From: Nannochloris sp. 'desiccata'
Lineage: Eukaryota; Chlorophyta; Trebouxiophyceae; Chlorellales; Chlorellaceae
Direction: 5' to 3'
Assembly: GCA_019044685.2 (NCBI GenBank)
Contig: JAGTXX020000011.1
Coordinates: 248,001-312,000, forward strand
DNA length: 64,000 bases
Both the position numbers and the translations under genes were made by a program. This document shows, piece after piece, positions 28,390 to 38,907 of this stretch. Below the pieces are notes generated by a model. It had not been told where the DNA came from and ran no database searches. It saw only the letters and a program-made list of their open reading frames with translations. Numbering within the stretch: position 1 is the stretch's first letter; each line of letters opens with the position of its first letter.

Positions 28390-30570
28390 AGGTCCAGCTT
28401 GGAAACTTTTGTTCTTCCTTTGATGGTGCTCTGCAGCTTCTGCATGTCTTTGTGTTGGCGAACCCCTGCAGCGCCTTAACGAACGTGGAAATGCTGATGC
28501 CTGCTCCCCCGCCAGGTGACCGCTCCTTGGCGTCAAACTCCTCCACGACCCCCTGCAGAGCTTGAAAGCCGTCCTGCAGGCTACCCTTTTCCTCAGCAAG
28601 CCTCTCGACAACTCTCACGACCGCTTCCAGTCTGCCCTTCTGAATCGTGAGACTGTGCGCCTGCTTGGCGTCGGATCTCTCGATTATGTAGTTGATGATC
28701 GGTCTCTCTTGCTCCTATAGGCGCCAGAGGTCAGGGCAGGTCTTGCAGTTGCGAAATAAAATAAAATGGTTGGCGTAGACCCTGGTAGATGCCCTTGGGA
28801 ACAGTAATCCACAGCGGCTCTGGGGACAGTATCGTCGGTGTTTCTATCTTTGTTTTCAATTTTTTCAATAGCCCGCCGCTCCTTCTCGAGCACCTCGTTA
28901 GCAAATTTTTTGTATTCGACAGTCTGCATGATACCGTTGATGCCTTTCAGGTGAGCCAATGTATAGAGTTCCCTTTACCTGCGGAGATTCAGAGGGAAGT
29001 TTTGCCAAAAACACCATTCACAAGTAGAGCAGAGTGCGCAAGAAGGTCTCGGCGCCTATTTCCTTCTCATGGCAACTTCAGCCCTTTGTGCTGCTCCAAA
29101 AGCACTTTCGGCGCTTTTCTCACCCCTGGCATGACTGCTTCAACCCATGCATCGGGCACGTGCACCTCTGCACGCCCCAAGTAGTAGTCAAAAGGTCCCT
29201 TGAACCCGGCAAGGGCGAGGTGTGCAAGCAAGGCCGACGACTGGCTTTTTGATAGGTACGAGCCAGCACCGGTGCTGCCTGATTTCCACTCTCCAAGCAG
29301 TTCTACGATATCCACAGAAGAGTGCGCACCAGCTTGAATGGCGGCGGTGTTGCGCATGATATGCGTCAAGCGGTTGGTTGTATTTCTCAGCCCGGCCTTG
29401 ATAACCTTGATCATGTACTCTCTGGCAAGCAAGTAGTTACGTGCGCCCTCAATTCTACCCCATGCTGTGCCACGCCTTGTAACACCTGATCCTTGAGCCG
29501 CACCACCCAATCAGGCACAAAAAGCTTGTACACATTCGGGCAGAGCTGCAGAGGATCCACTGTAGAGCGAGGCACATTGTAGACCTCTCCCGGAGCAAAG
29601 CCAGCAGCAGCTTCCAGCGCAGCCAAAGCAGCAATAGAGGTTTTGGAGGCGTAGCTGCGCTGCATCTGGTCATTCAGGCTCCATCCCATCAAGGTAGCAG
29701 TCTGGTACGACGATACATCTTCAGATATCAAGATGGTGCACAAGGTGTTGCGACCAAGATGACCGACAACAACTTTCCTTAGCTGAGCTTCCTTCAACAA
29801 GGACCTCAAGCCGCTGGTAACATGGCTGAGTTTGGCTTCAGTGGCCTTGCCTCTGGCCAGAAAACTATAGTCTAGCCGCCCCAGAGAGTTTGCTTCGGCT
29901 TGAAGAGCAGGTTCCGACGTGCGGTAGGCTCCAGTGGCTTGAGCAGCAGCGACAGAGCCGTGCACCATTCACGTAATGCGAGCCAAGATATCCGTGCCAT
30001 GTGCTCAGCCGTAGAGGAAACTGTAGCTCAGGTCAACGAATGCCAGATGATCATGCGTGTCGAGGAGTGGATCTCTGTGTTGCAGTATGGCTAGTTCTCT
30101 CAGCATCGAGCCACTATCGTGTTTGAGCTGGGCATCGAGAAAAACCGAGCAGGCGGCGGGAAGTGCCGTCGTGTTTCTGATGGACAGTGAGGTTCATTCC
30201 AAAGAACTTTAGGTGAGGAAGGATCTCACTGCGGTTACCCCATGAGGAAGCTCAAGTCAGCCACAGAGAGCAGTATTGCACCGAATTCCCTCAATGGGCT
30301 CATCATGGCAACTGCTTGGACTTGTTTGATCTCGGCGACGGTAATGAGTTTTGCCTGGGCGTTCTTCTGAACAGCTTAAGTCCTGGTGATGACTTTAAAC
30401 TCCCTGGTTCGAGTCGGTTCTCCGTGGAGGCGTAGGGGCTTTTCATCGGTTCGCCCGGTTTTACCCCTCAGATCTCCAGCCGGCTCGCATCGAAAAGCAG
30501 CTTCAATATACTTGTTGCAGAAGCGAGGGATTGTGGGGTGGGTTCCCCAATGTTCAACTCTGACCACAAG
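28390..30570 (-). mobile_element. Decayed Ndc10/Crypton-like tyrosine-recombinase gene
   Basis: Coding remnants read on the minus strand in changing frames with stops, so I treat it as a pseudogene. Order: about 30150-30010, a core with LAILQHRDPLLDTHDHLAF, like the RHKDPLLCPVGALAF block of Ndc10-type proteins; 29968-29465, LSHVTSGLRSLL, VVGHLGRNT (His-x-x-Arg), ATLMGWSLNDQMQRSY (nucleophile-position Tyr) and a YNVPRSTVDP block; about 29460-29067, a second, diverged copy of the same catalytic end with THIMRNTAA, VELLGEW, GSYLS and a VPDAWVEAVMPGV end; about 28740-28390, TCPDLWRL and RPIINYIIERSDA, resembling the GCR1_C DNA-binding tail. Domain order matches Crypton/Ndc10 proteins. No terminal repeats were found, and Cryptons normally lack them. 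Confidence 0.55.
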
Positions 30571-31466
30571 GTCCCTGAGGCTGAGTGTACAGTAGTGCTC
30601 CCCTCTTGTGATATGGAGAGCTGATTATGGTCTTGTCCTCTTCCTTCATCTGTTTCCTTCTATATATGCATTACTCTGTCATTTGTACTAGAGAGACTCG
30701 ATCATTTCGATGAGGTCACCGGTGAGGTGGCTCGGGTTACATGTAATAACTAAACTAAAAAAACGGTGTACTGCATTGCCGCCAATTTTCAGATAAATAA
30801 ATTTAAATTTGCTTCGATTAGATCATTATGTGCTGTTATCTCATATACATTTTTTTGTACCTTCTCTCTCTTATGTAAATGATTCCATATGGATTTTTAG
30901 CAAGGCCATTTTGAAGGCCGACGTCTTTCGCAAGCGCTTCTAAATCCGACTTCCTACCCCTCGTCTGATACACCACCGCCTACGACGACAAAACCCCACA
31001 GGGTAGCCTAGAACAGCAGAATATTCGTTGCGGGGCCATTCAATATTCGTAACTAACCTCGGCCGTACTCTGGACCAAGCATGGACGACTCAGCCCGCTG
31101 CTGAAGCGTCCACCAGCGAAAGTTACTTCAGTGATCATAAACCTCTTTTTTATTTCGCTCCCTGGCCGCGAAATCTGTAAATTCTTTTACAAACTTCTGT
31201 ACATTTAGACTCAGCGAATTGATAAATTCCACCGCCACGGCGCAACCCCTCCAGCCCTGGGCTGTCCGACAAAAGAAGACAAGACGGTCTTGTCTTCTTT
31301 TTGGCAACAAAAATTTTCGTTTACAAAGGTAATGCAGACGCCGTGTATGCATCAAAAACAAAAATCGGCATCTACTGATTTTCCATTTTAGAGAGGGTAC
31401 AGGGCCTCCCTTGACCGTTTATTCAAGGGTCTTTAATCTTTTTGCAGAGTCGTAATTTTTAAAGAG
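30571..31466. other. Gene-poor flank, ending in the DLST promoter
   Basis: No gene is supported. A minus-strand frame of 74 codons from an ATG at about 31352 to 31128 (ending FAARERNKKEVYDH) has some protein-like character in its second half but no recognised family. The DLST 5' flank at 31380-31466 ends with a TTTTTGCAG acceptor-like tract about 20 bp before the ATG. Confidence 0.4.
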
Positions 31467-33003
31467 ATGGCGCTGCGTAGGGCAGCATTAGCTGCTGGTC
31501 TGCTGCATAGAACAACCTTCTCACAGGTAACATATAGATCACAGGCGCCCTGGATTTTCCGAGTGTGATCCTGCTTTGGAGTTGTCATTGCTCACTTTTC
31601 TGATTTTGTTTCTGACTTTTCAGGTCGCTGCACCGCTTTCAACCCAAGCTGTTTCCCTCGTAGCAGCTCTCCAAGGTACTTTCCCTACCATCCATGCATT
31701 GAAACAGGCTGGTAAAATTCATTTAATTAAGCTTACTCACCCTGTTGTCATCCAAATCCTCACTCTCGCTCTCCTCTTTTTTGCAGACACCTCCTCTTCA
31801 ATTTTTAGCGATTATAAGAGCATATCCACTCCATGGAACAATCGCATATTTTCCTATAGAAATATCCATCTTTCTTCATCTTTTTGGAAGGACGTGACTG
31901 TCTCAGTCCCGTCAATGGGCGAGTCGATCACCGAGGGCACAGTGGCTACTATATTAAAGCAGCCTGGTGACGTTGTTGTCGAAGATGAAGTGATTGCCCA
32001 GCTGGATACTGATAAAGTTACGTTGGATATTAAGTATACTGAGAAGGTTCCTGGAATAATCAAAGAGATTAAAGTGAGTGAAGGGGACACTGTAACTGTG
32101 GGTCAAGAATTTGCTCAAGTAGAGGAGAATGCAGATGCAGCAACAGAAGCGCCAGCACCAGAAACTACTGAAAAGAAGGCTGAAACAGAGAAACCAGCAG
32201 CCGAAAAGCCTAAAAAGGAAGCTGCACCAGCTCCCAAGCCTGCTGCTCCTCCTGCTACCCCCTCTGCCGCTCCTGCAGCAACAGCACCAACAGCTCCTGG
32301 CCAACGCCCAGAACGCCGTGTCAAAATGACTCGTCTTCGTAAACGTGTCGCTGAACGTCTGAAAGGTGCCCAAAACACCTATGCTATGCTTACTACCTTC
32401 AATGAAGTTGACATGACCAACCTCATGGAAATGAGAAATCAATTCAAAGATGAATTTTTGGAACGTCACGGAGTGAAACTTGGCTTCATGTCTGCCTTTG
32501 TCAAAGCATCTGTCAATGCATTACAATATGTCCCTGCCGTGAATGGTGTTATCGATGGCGATGAGATTATTTATCGTGAATACTACGATGTGTCGGTTGC
32601 GGTAGCCACACCCAAAGGACTTGTAGTGCCTGTTGTACGGGATGCTGACGGACTCAGCTTTGCTGGAGTAGAAAAGACGATCAATGATTTGGGAAGGAAG
32701 GCACGTGATGGTGCGTTATCTATCGATGAAATGGCAGGAGGCACTTTTACTATTTCTAATGGCGGTGTTTTTGGCAGTTTAATGGGAACACCTATTATCA
32801 ACCCCCCGCAATCTGCTATTCTGGGTATGCATGCGACGAAAATGAGGGCATCTGTGGTGAATGGACAGGTCATGGCCAGGCCTATGATGTATTTGGCCTT
32901 GACGTATGATCACAGATTGGTGGATGGACGGGAAGCGGTGACATTTTTGAAAAGGGTTAAGGAAATTATTGAAGATCCTAGAAGGCTTTTACTAGATGTT
33001 TAA
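31467..33003 (+). CDS. DLST: Dihydrolipoyllysine succinyltransferase, E2 of 2-oxoglutarate dehydrogenase
   Basis: Mitochondrial TCA-cycle enzyme that transfers succinyl from lipoyllysine to CoA. Exons 31467-31526, 31624-31675 and 31787-33003 give 442 aa. The presequence [20 protein letters not shown] is strongly mitochondrial. The single lipoyl domain (about 75-150) carries the lipoylated Lys in [12 protein letters not shown] Pro/Ala/Lys linker follows and no E3-binding domain, as usual in eukaryotic DLST. The catalytic domain has [15 protein letters not shown] and the HRLVDG catalytic motif near the end. Intron 2 (31676-31786, 111 bp) is a stopless multiple of three; the frame reads through it, but its translation is hydrophobic and foreign to the family. 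Confidence 0.95.
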
Positions 33004-33322
33004 TAGGACAGATAGGTAGTATACGAGAAAAGGATTTTCTTTTTCCTTTTACTGGACTTCTGAGAGCTGTTGAAACAGGTTGAGGACGCGAGGAGGGGAA
33101 CTTAAGATGGTGAAGACGCCTCTTTGAGGTGGGTGGATCACTTCTTTTGCTTTGTTTTTTACTGCACATTTACATTCTTTCTCTCTTTTTGCTATATACT
33201 TGAGCAATATTTTTTGTAAGTTAGGACTAGTTAAAACGGCAGAGCTAAAAAGGGGTTCCTAGGGCCCTACGCCATATTGCAATTGGTAAGGGAAGATCCA
33301 GAATTTAAAGATCCAGAATTTA
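33004..33322. other. Intergenic
   Basis: 3' flank of DLST and promoter of the pyruvate kinase gene. Contains a doubled GATCCAGAATTTAA at about 33295-33322 just ahead of the ATG. Confidence 0.5.
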
Positions 33323-35206
33323 ATGCCCTTCTTGCACCTCGTCCAAGGCCAAATTTTTAGTCCTATCCTTAATTCGGGATATTCAAAATCTCCGACTATG
33401 CGGGTCTCCGGAATTCCCTCCCGCGCTGGGGCAAAAAATGCATCGATAAAACTAAATGCGAAACGATCCATGCCCTTATATACTGGCCTTTACGGCCACC
33501 AAAATGCTTTCGGACATGCAATTCAATGTTCAACAAGTAGTGCATCAACAAGGTCCGACAGCACGGAATCTAGTGCCGCTACCACTATTCCAGATTCTAA
33601 TTCCAAACTCAAAATCCCACCCCGCTCCTCTTCTTCCTACGCTGACCTAGAACTAAGCTCTCCAGAGGCTCAAGAACTTAGGGAAAATGGCTTCAGATCA
33701 ACTCGGAGAACTAAACTCATCTGCACTATCGGCCCATCTTGCTGTAGCGAAGAAATGCTTGCCACCCTGGCATCAAACGGCATGAATGTTGCCCGTCTTA
33801 ATCTATCTCACGGAGACCATCAATGGCACAGAGATATCATTGCACGTATTCGCAAGCTCAACAAAGATAAGGGTTTTTCTGTAGCGTTGATGCTGGATAC
33901 CGAAGGCGGCTCTGAAGTGCATTTAGCTTCGGTGACACAACCGCGTCAAGCTGTCCGTGGTGAAGAAATAATTCTTACTATCCGAGAACCTTCTCCCTTG
34001 AACGGCAAGCAAGATAACCTTCTTTCCGTCAGTTTCGGTGGATTTGTAGAAGATGTTGTGACCGGTGACGTGGTCAGTCTTGATGGAGGCATGGTCACGT
34101 TAGAGGTACTCAGAAAATCTGGGCCTGATCTTATTTGTTCCGTATTAGACCCAGGCTTGATCCTCCCACGTGCGTCTATTACTGTAACACGTGGTGGAAA
34201 ACTCTTACGTGCTAAAAATTCAATGCTTCCTGTTATTTCCGCAAAGGACTGGAATGATATAGACCTCGCTATCGAGCAACAAGTTGACTTTATTGGGGTG
34301 TCATTTGTGAAGACAGCAGACGTGCTACACAATTTACGTAGCTATGTGGCCAGTCGTTCTGACCGTGTGATTGAATTGGTGGCGAAAATTGAATCGTTTG
34401 ATAGCGTAGGGAAGAATTTACCTTTAATTATTGATGCTGCCGACGCAGTGATGGTGGCACGAGGCGATCTAGGTGCCCAAATTCCATTAGAAGATGTCCC
34501 TTCAGTCCAACGAGAAATTGTCGTACGCTGTCGACAACGTGGAAAACCAGTTATTGTCGCTTCTCAACTTTTAGAAAGCATGCACACGTTGCCAACTCCC
34601 ACTAGGGCTGAGGTAGCAGACATTGGAGACGCTGTCCGACAGAAAGCCGATGCGCTCATGCTATCTGGTGAGAGCGCAGTTGGTGCTTTCCCGGATAGAG
34701 CGTTGGATGTATTGCGTACTGTAGCTACCAGAATGGAGCTGTGGTGTAGAGAAGAGCCGCCGGGGTCTATTGCTTTACCTCAATTGGCGTCTACTCCAGA
34801 TGGAAGAACCTCTGAGGAAATGTGTGCTGCTGCCGCTGCCGTCTCTAATAATTTAAACGCTCGTGCGATCTTTTGTTTCACAAAAAGAGGATTTATGGCG
34901 AATTTCATGTCGAGGATGAGACCAGATGCACCGATTTTTGCCTTTTGTGACTCTCAAGAGACACGCCAGCGTTTAAACTTACGATGGGGTGTAATTCCTT
35001 TTAGGATCGATCTCCAATCAGATCCAGAGGCGAATGTCCAAAGAACGTTTGCGTTGTTGAAAAAGAGGGAGTTAATATCTACTGGAGATTTAGTTGTGGT
35101 GGTGAGTGATGTGAGGCAAGAGGGCATGGCAGCACCGGTGAGTGCTGAGGCGGTAGAGCGAGGGCAAGGCGTCGTGAGGTCGGTGCAAGTTAGGAGGGTG
35201 CCGTGA
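33323..35206 (+). CDS. Plastid-type pyruvate kinase (PKp-alpha-like)
   Basis: Makes pyruvate and ATP from phosphoenolpyruvate and ADP, feeding plastid fatty-acid synthesis. 627 aa, no intron. The first 110 residues are a Ser/Arg-rich plastid leader. The catalytic core opens with RTKLICTIGPSCCSEEML and GMNVARLNLSHGDH. It has the plastid-alpha variant LMLDTEGGSEVH in place of the usual DTKGPEIR. FIGVSFVK, VAKIESFDS (catalytic Lys near 355), MVARGDLGAQIPLEDVPSVQ and NKPVIVASQLLES-like KPVIVASQLLESM follow. SISYDGF-type and DPGLILPR segments closely resemble land-plant PKp1. The C-domain is short, without an obvious allosteric sugar-phosphate site. Confidence 0.92.
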   Translation: MPFLHLVQGQIFSPILNSGYSKSPTMRVSGIPSRAGAKNASIKLNAKRSMPLYTGLYGHQNAFGHAIQCSTSSASTRSDSTESSAATTIPDSNSKLKIPPRSSSSYADLELSSPEAQELRENGFRSTRRTKLICTIGPSCCSEEMLATLASNGMNVARLNLSHGDHQWHRDIIARIRKLNKDKGFSVALMLDTEGGSEVHLASVTQPRQAVRGEEIILTIREPSPLNGKQDNLLSVSFGGFVEDVVTGDVVSLDGGMVTLEVLRKSGPDLICSVLDPGLILPRASITVTRGGKLLRAKNSMLPVISAKDWNDIDLAIEQQVDFIGVSFVKTADVLHNLRSYVASRSDRVIELVAKIESFDSVGKNLPLIIDAADAVMVARGDLGAQIPLEDVPSVQREIVVRCRQRGKPVIVASQLLESMHTLPTPTRAEVADIGDAVRQKADALMLSGESAVGAFPDRALDVLRTVATRMELWCREEPPGSIALPQLASTPDGRTSEEMCAAAAAVSNNLNARAIFCFTKRGFMANFMSRMRPDAPIFAFCDSQETRQRLNLRWGVIPFRIDLQSDPEANVQRTFALLKKRELISTGDLVVVVSDVRQEGMAAPVSAEAVERGQGVVRSVQVRRVP

Positions 35207-35645
35207 AAGAGTGACGTAGACCTTCATTTATTGTTTTCAAGATGTGATGATGATAACGTTGTTTTAGTGTGGGAAAGTTTTATAGAAATGATGCGGTTAG
35301 AGGGTAAAAGAGAGAAGAGCGGTTTTGAAAGAAAATGTTTGTGAGAAGAGCAAAGTGAAATTTGATTGCTCGTTTTATTTGCTAAAGAGTTATTGTAGTT
35401 GTACTGTATGGTGTGATGGAGAGTTGTACGTAAAATAATCAGTAATTTGCCTGATACATGCGAAAATGGTAGAGGATTTGTGGGCTATGTGAGAGAACCT
35501 TCTCGGCAGCAATCTCCCCCGCGTCACGGCGCCTTGTCAACCAGCTTCGCCATTGTTCAGTTGAAAACCACTCGAATTCCGTCATCGCTGGCATATTTGA
35601 TTTGATGGTCAACGATATTTGTCTATTAAAATACATTACTTTCGC
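35207..35645. other. Intergenic between pyruvate kinase and the SANT-GATA gene
   Basis: Contains a minus-strand ORF at 35439-35594 (51 aa, MPAMTEFEWFSTEQWRSWLT and onward) that ends in QILYHFRMYQANY. It is compositionally protein-like and divergent to the SANT-GATA gene, but too short and unrecognised to call a gene with confidence. Confidence 0.4.
35439..35594 (-). CDS. Possible 51-aa small protein, unknown
   Basis: ATG at 35594 to stop at 35439. Rich in Trp, Arg and aromatic residues (EWFSTEQWRSWLTRRRDAG), without signal peptide or Cys. Not recognised. It could be a short mitochondrial subunit or a chance frame. Confidence 0.25.
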   Translation of the reverse strand: MPAMTEFEWFSTEQWRSWLTRRRDAGEIAAEKVLSHSPQILYHFRMYQANY

Positions 35646-38600
35646 ATGAAAACAAACGAGTGCGATATCGAAACCTGTTTCATTGCACCCTTAGACAATT
35701 TTGGCCAAATCCAAGGCCCTAAATCTAGGTCAGCGACCTTTGGACCTCCGCAGCGGCCTGACGGCCTGACAATCCAATACCCTGAAGGACTTACCGCTCC
35801 GATGACCACTGCGCGAGACAACGCGCAGGGCCTTTTTGTGAAGAATCCCAACACACTGGAACCTCCTAGTGCAGATTGGACTCCGAAGGAGCTCGACGCT
35901 TTAGCCCTGGGCGTGTATTTATTTAAGGCCGATGCGGACAAGATCTGCTCCGTAGTCGGAAGCAAAACGGTGAGAACGCCCAAAATTGTAGAGCCTCGCT
36001 GAATTTCAACGCGAGCGCGAAAGCATCAAAACCCTTCCAGCTTGCTATCGCTTGATCTTATTTTAATATCCATGTGGTCAAATCAAGATTGGAGCCTCCA
36101 GCGCTGCCGGCAAGGCCTACTATTGCCCTCATTGCTCAACCTAGAATCTCGTTACTGTTTGCAGGCACCTATTGTCAGAAGTTACGACACAGCAACCCTC
36201 ATTCCTGGCCATCCAGATATCGCGATGGATAATCAAGTTCAAAATGGTCAGGGCGCTCGACTGTTGAGCCCAGCCAGGCTGGTGACGAAAATAGAAGAGA
36301 TGAGCAAAGGTGAGTAAACGCCGAGAGCGTCAATTGAATGACTGGGGTAAAATTTTGCTGACCGCACCTCGATGGCAACTTGGTATTGGCTGAAAGTACT
36401 TGGCATGCGCAGTGTGTCAGTTGAGCACCTTCAACTGGCTACAGGTTGAGTTTGAGCCATCCAAGCCACCCATGAGCTGAGATTGCTTCGAGGTGTTCAG
36501 GTCGTGCTTTCCTTTGTATTTTTATAAAGTTTGAGTTTTCAAGGCTAGTTGAAAGCGGGATATGATGATTGTGGGTCTTGATCTACCCACATTATTCTTT
36601 TCTTTTGCGATTTCAACCTTCCTTGTCGGGATGTCATGTTGCTAAGATTATTATTTTCAAATAGAATACAACTTCAAAAACATACCTTTTTTATTCCGCC
36701 TGCAGTTGCCAATCTCGACCCTCCAAAACAGGGAATTATGAAAGATCTTTTAGAAGAATATAGCCTACATCTTATTGACGAGCAGCAGCTTGTTCAAGGC
36801 TTGATTCAAGTCGCTGGACGGGACATTGTCGTCCGTGGTTTGGACCTTCCTGGCTTCTTAAATGCTGCCTCTACAACTAGTGCCGTAACTGATCCGTGCA
36901 GCCCTAATTATGATGTTATCAATAACAACGCTCACGCCCACCAAGCTGAAGAAGAAGAAGAACAGAAACAGCCTGTGAGCAACCCTCAAAGGTTGTTTCC
37001 GGAAAGGACGGTGACCGGCGCCAAGCAATGTGAGAACTGTGGCACATCCTCCACCCCTCTTTGGAGAAAAGATCGCCACATCAACATGCTCATGTGCAAT
37101 GCTTGTGGGATTTATTACAAAAATCACGGGGAAACATCGCCCAGTGGAGCTTACTACAGTACCTCCACGATCGACCCCTCGGCGGGACTCTGCTGCTGGC
37201 GTTGTAAACACTGCCATTTCTACTGGAGGGGCGGTGGCAGTGCCGATAGTGAGCACGAGCTACGATTCTGCTGGGGCTGCTGTTCCTGGTGCACATAATG
37301 GGCACCATGTAGAACAAGCTGTTGATGAGAAGGATGCAGATGGTGATAGGAGGAGGTCTACTCGGCCACGACGCTCCCGTCCTGGTGGGGTCGATGGTGG
37401 TGAACATGGAGAGATGTCTGATGGCGGTGCCTCGGATTTAAGCTCCGCTGGTCGTGTAGGTGAAGTCCAAGCTGAGAAGATGCGTGGCGAGCTTATTGAA
37501 CGATTGGTAACCCATGCTGCTTTGCCTGCTGTGTTTGATGTTGATGGTGCGGTAGAAGGTCTTGCTGCGTTAAAGAAAGCGAGGTTGACTGATCCTTTAA
37601 CTGGTCAAAGTTGGGGTGTAGTACGGATCTATGCAGATCCTTCGGTTGGTGCTGGTACCGCAGGTGTACCTGCTGCCCGTGGTCTTACTAATACGGCCCG
37701 TGCATCCAATGGAGCAGCCTCCCGTCCTCGAGCCTCTGCGGCAGCTGCTGCCTCCAGAATGGGCCAAACCTGTGAAAATTGTGGTACCACGCAAACCCCA
37801 TTGTGGAGAAAAGACAGGGAAACTGGAGTGATGCTGTGTAATGCATGTGGTATCTACTTGAAGACTCATGGAAGGAACCGGCCATTGGGAACGTCTCGCC
37901 ACCGTCAGACACCTACTGGTGCTGGTGTGAAAACTGTTTCTGCAAGAGCTGCTGCGGTAGCTGAGAAGGGACAGGGTTCTCCTCCTTCCAAAAGACGATG
38001 GGGAGAAGCCGAGAGCGATGTCGGGGAAGAGGAAGAAGAAGAGAAAAGCAACAAAGAAGAAGAGGAGCATGAGATGCAAGCTAGTGAGACTGATGGATTC
38101 CCTCTTATTGGCGATGGTGTGGTTACTACAACCACCTCTGGTCGTGCTGTAAGAGCTCCTGTCCGTAGCAGACTGGTAAGTAGTACTGCACCGGCAAATC
38201 CAGTAGTTGCGGCTACTCCGGCTGCTCCAGCAAATTTTCCATCGCCTGTTACTGGAGAAGCACCAGCCAAAGTTCCTACTGCTACTGCCGACGCCCCTAA
38301 AAGCGCCGCTGTCGCTGCCATTGCAGCTCAAGCAGCTCAAGCGTTTCTTCACCCTTCTCTCCCGCAAGCGCCATCCCTCTTTAAAACCCCATTGCTCGCC
38401 GCCTACAGCAAAGACGCACTACATCTTCAACACCACGTACAGCAACACCCAAACCCACAACAACCACCAACTTTAAGCACCTCCAGCGATGTCACCGCTG
38501 AAGGCTTTGTTCTCCGCGGCCCTTCTCCACCTCTTGGAGTCCCTAGACCAATTCCTGGGTCAAATGGATTTGCATACCCACAGCATATGATGATGGCGAC

Positions 38601-38907
38601 CATGCCTTACTACGGAATGCCACCGCCAACAACAACAACAACAACGACAGGATCTCAGATGTATGGTAGTGGTGGTGATGGGGCAAGACCGATGTTGGCA
38701 CCTGCTGGAAATATCCCGAGTACTGCCCCCATTGTAGGCTCTCCTATCCATGCAGGAGCAAGTCTCCATGCTGGTGTATTACGACCAAAAATTGCTGCTG
38801 CTGCTGCTGCTGGTGGTGGTGGTGTTACTACGGCTGGTCCTCCTCCTGCTGCGATGTCTCAGTTGCCCTTGGTGGGAATGGTTGGAGCCCCAAGGCCAGT
38901 TAGGTAG
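35646..38907 (+). CDS. SANT/Myb plus two GATA zinc fingers, chromatin or transcription regulator (frameshifted in this sequence)
   Basis: Exons 35646-35969, 36165-36309 and 36706-38907. Joining exons 1 and 2 builds a SANT-like repeat: [20 protein letters not shown], then [10 protein letters not shown] followed by APIVRSY. GATA finger 1 is [20 protein letters not shown] plus [14 protein letters not shown]; finger 2 is [20 protein letters not shown] plus [14 protein letters not shown]; both are C-x2-C-x18-C-x2-C. Just after finger 1 the frame breaks at GGGG 37128-37131. Reading three Gs gives [17 protein letters not shown], parallel to [11 protein letters not shown] after finger 2, and the total becomes exactly 890 codons (889 aa). 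The C-terminal half is Ala/Pro/Gln-rich and disordered, with an acidic and a basic patch. The exon 2 ATG at 36225 could be an alternative start lacking SANT. Confidence 0.8.

Noticed and set aside
28176..28565. Plus-strand 129-codon frame in the recombinase region
   Set aside because: It is antisense to the minus-strand GCR1_C-like remnant, which has recognisable motifs; the plus-strand product is Pro/Leu-rich and resembles nothing.
30370..30440. GGTTCGAGTC, resembling a tRNA T-loop
   Set aside because: The flanking bases do not form the 5-bp T-stem, and no matching acceptor stem or anticodon arm can be built.
32115..32469. Long minus-strand frames opposite DLST
   Set aside because: They are antisense shadows of the Ala/Pro/Lys-rich linker; the sense strand has clear lipoyl and catalytic motifs.
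37597..38367. 256-codon minus-strand frame opposite the GATA gene
   Set aside because: Ser/Cys/Arg-rich antisense of low-complexity Ala/Thr/Glu coding sequence that contains GATA finger 2 on the plus strand.
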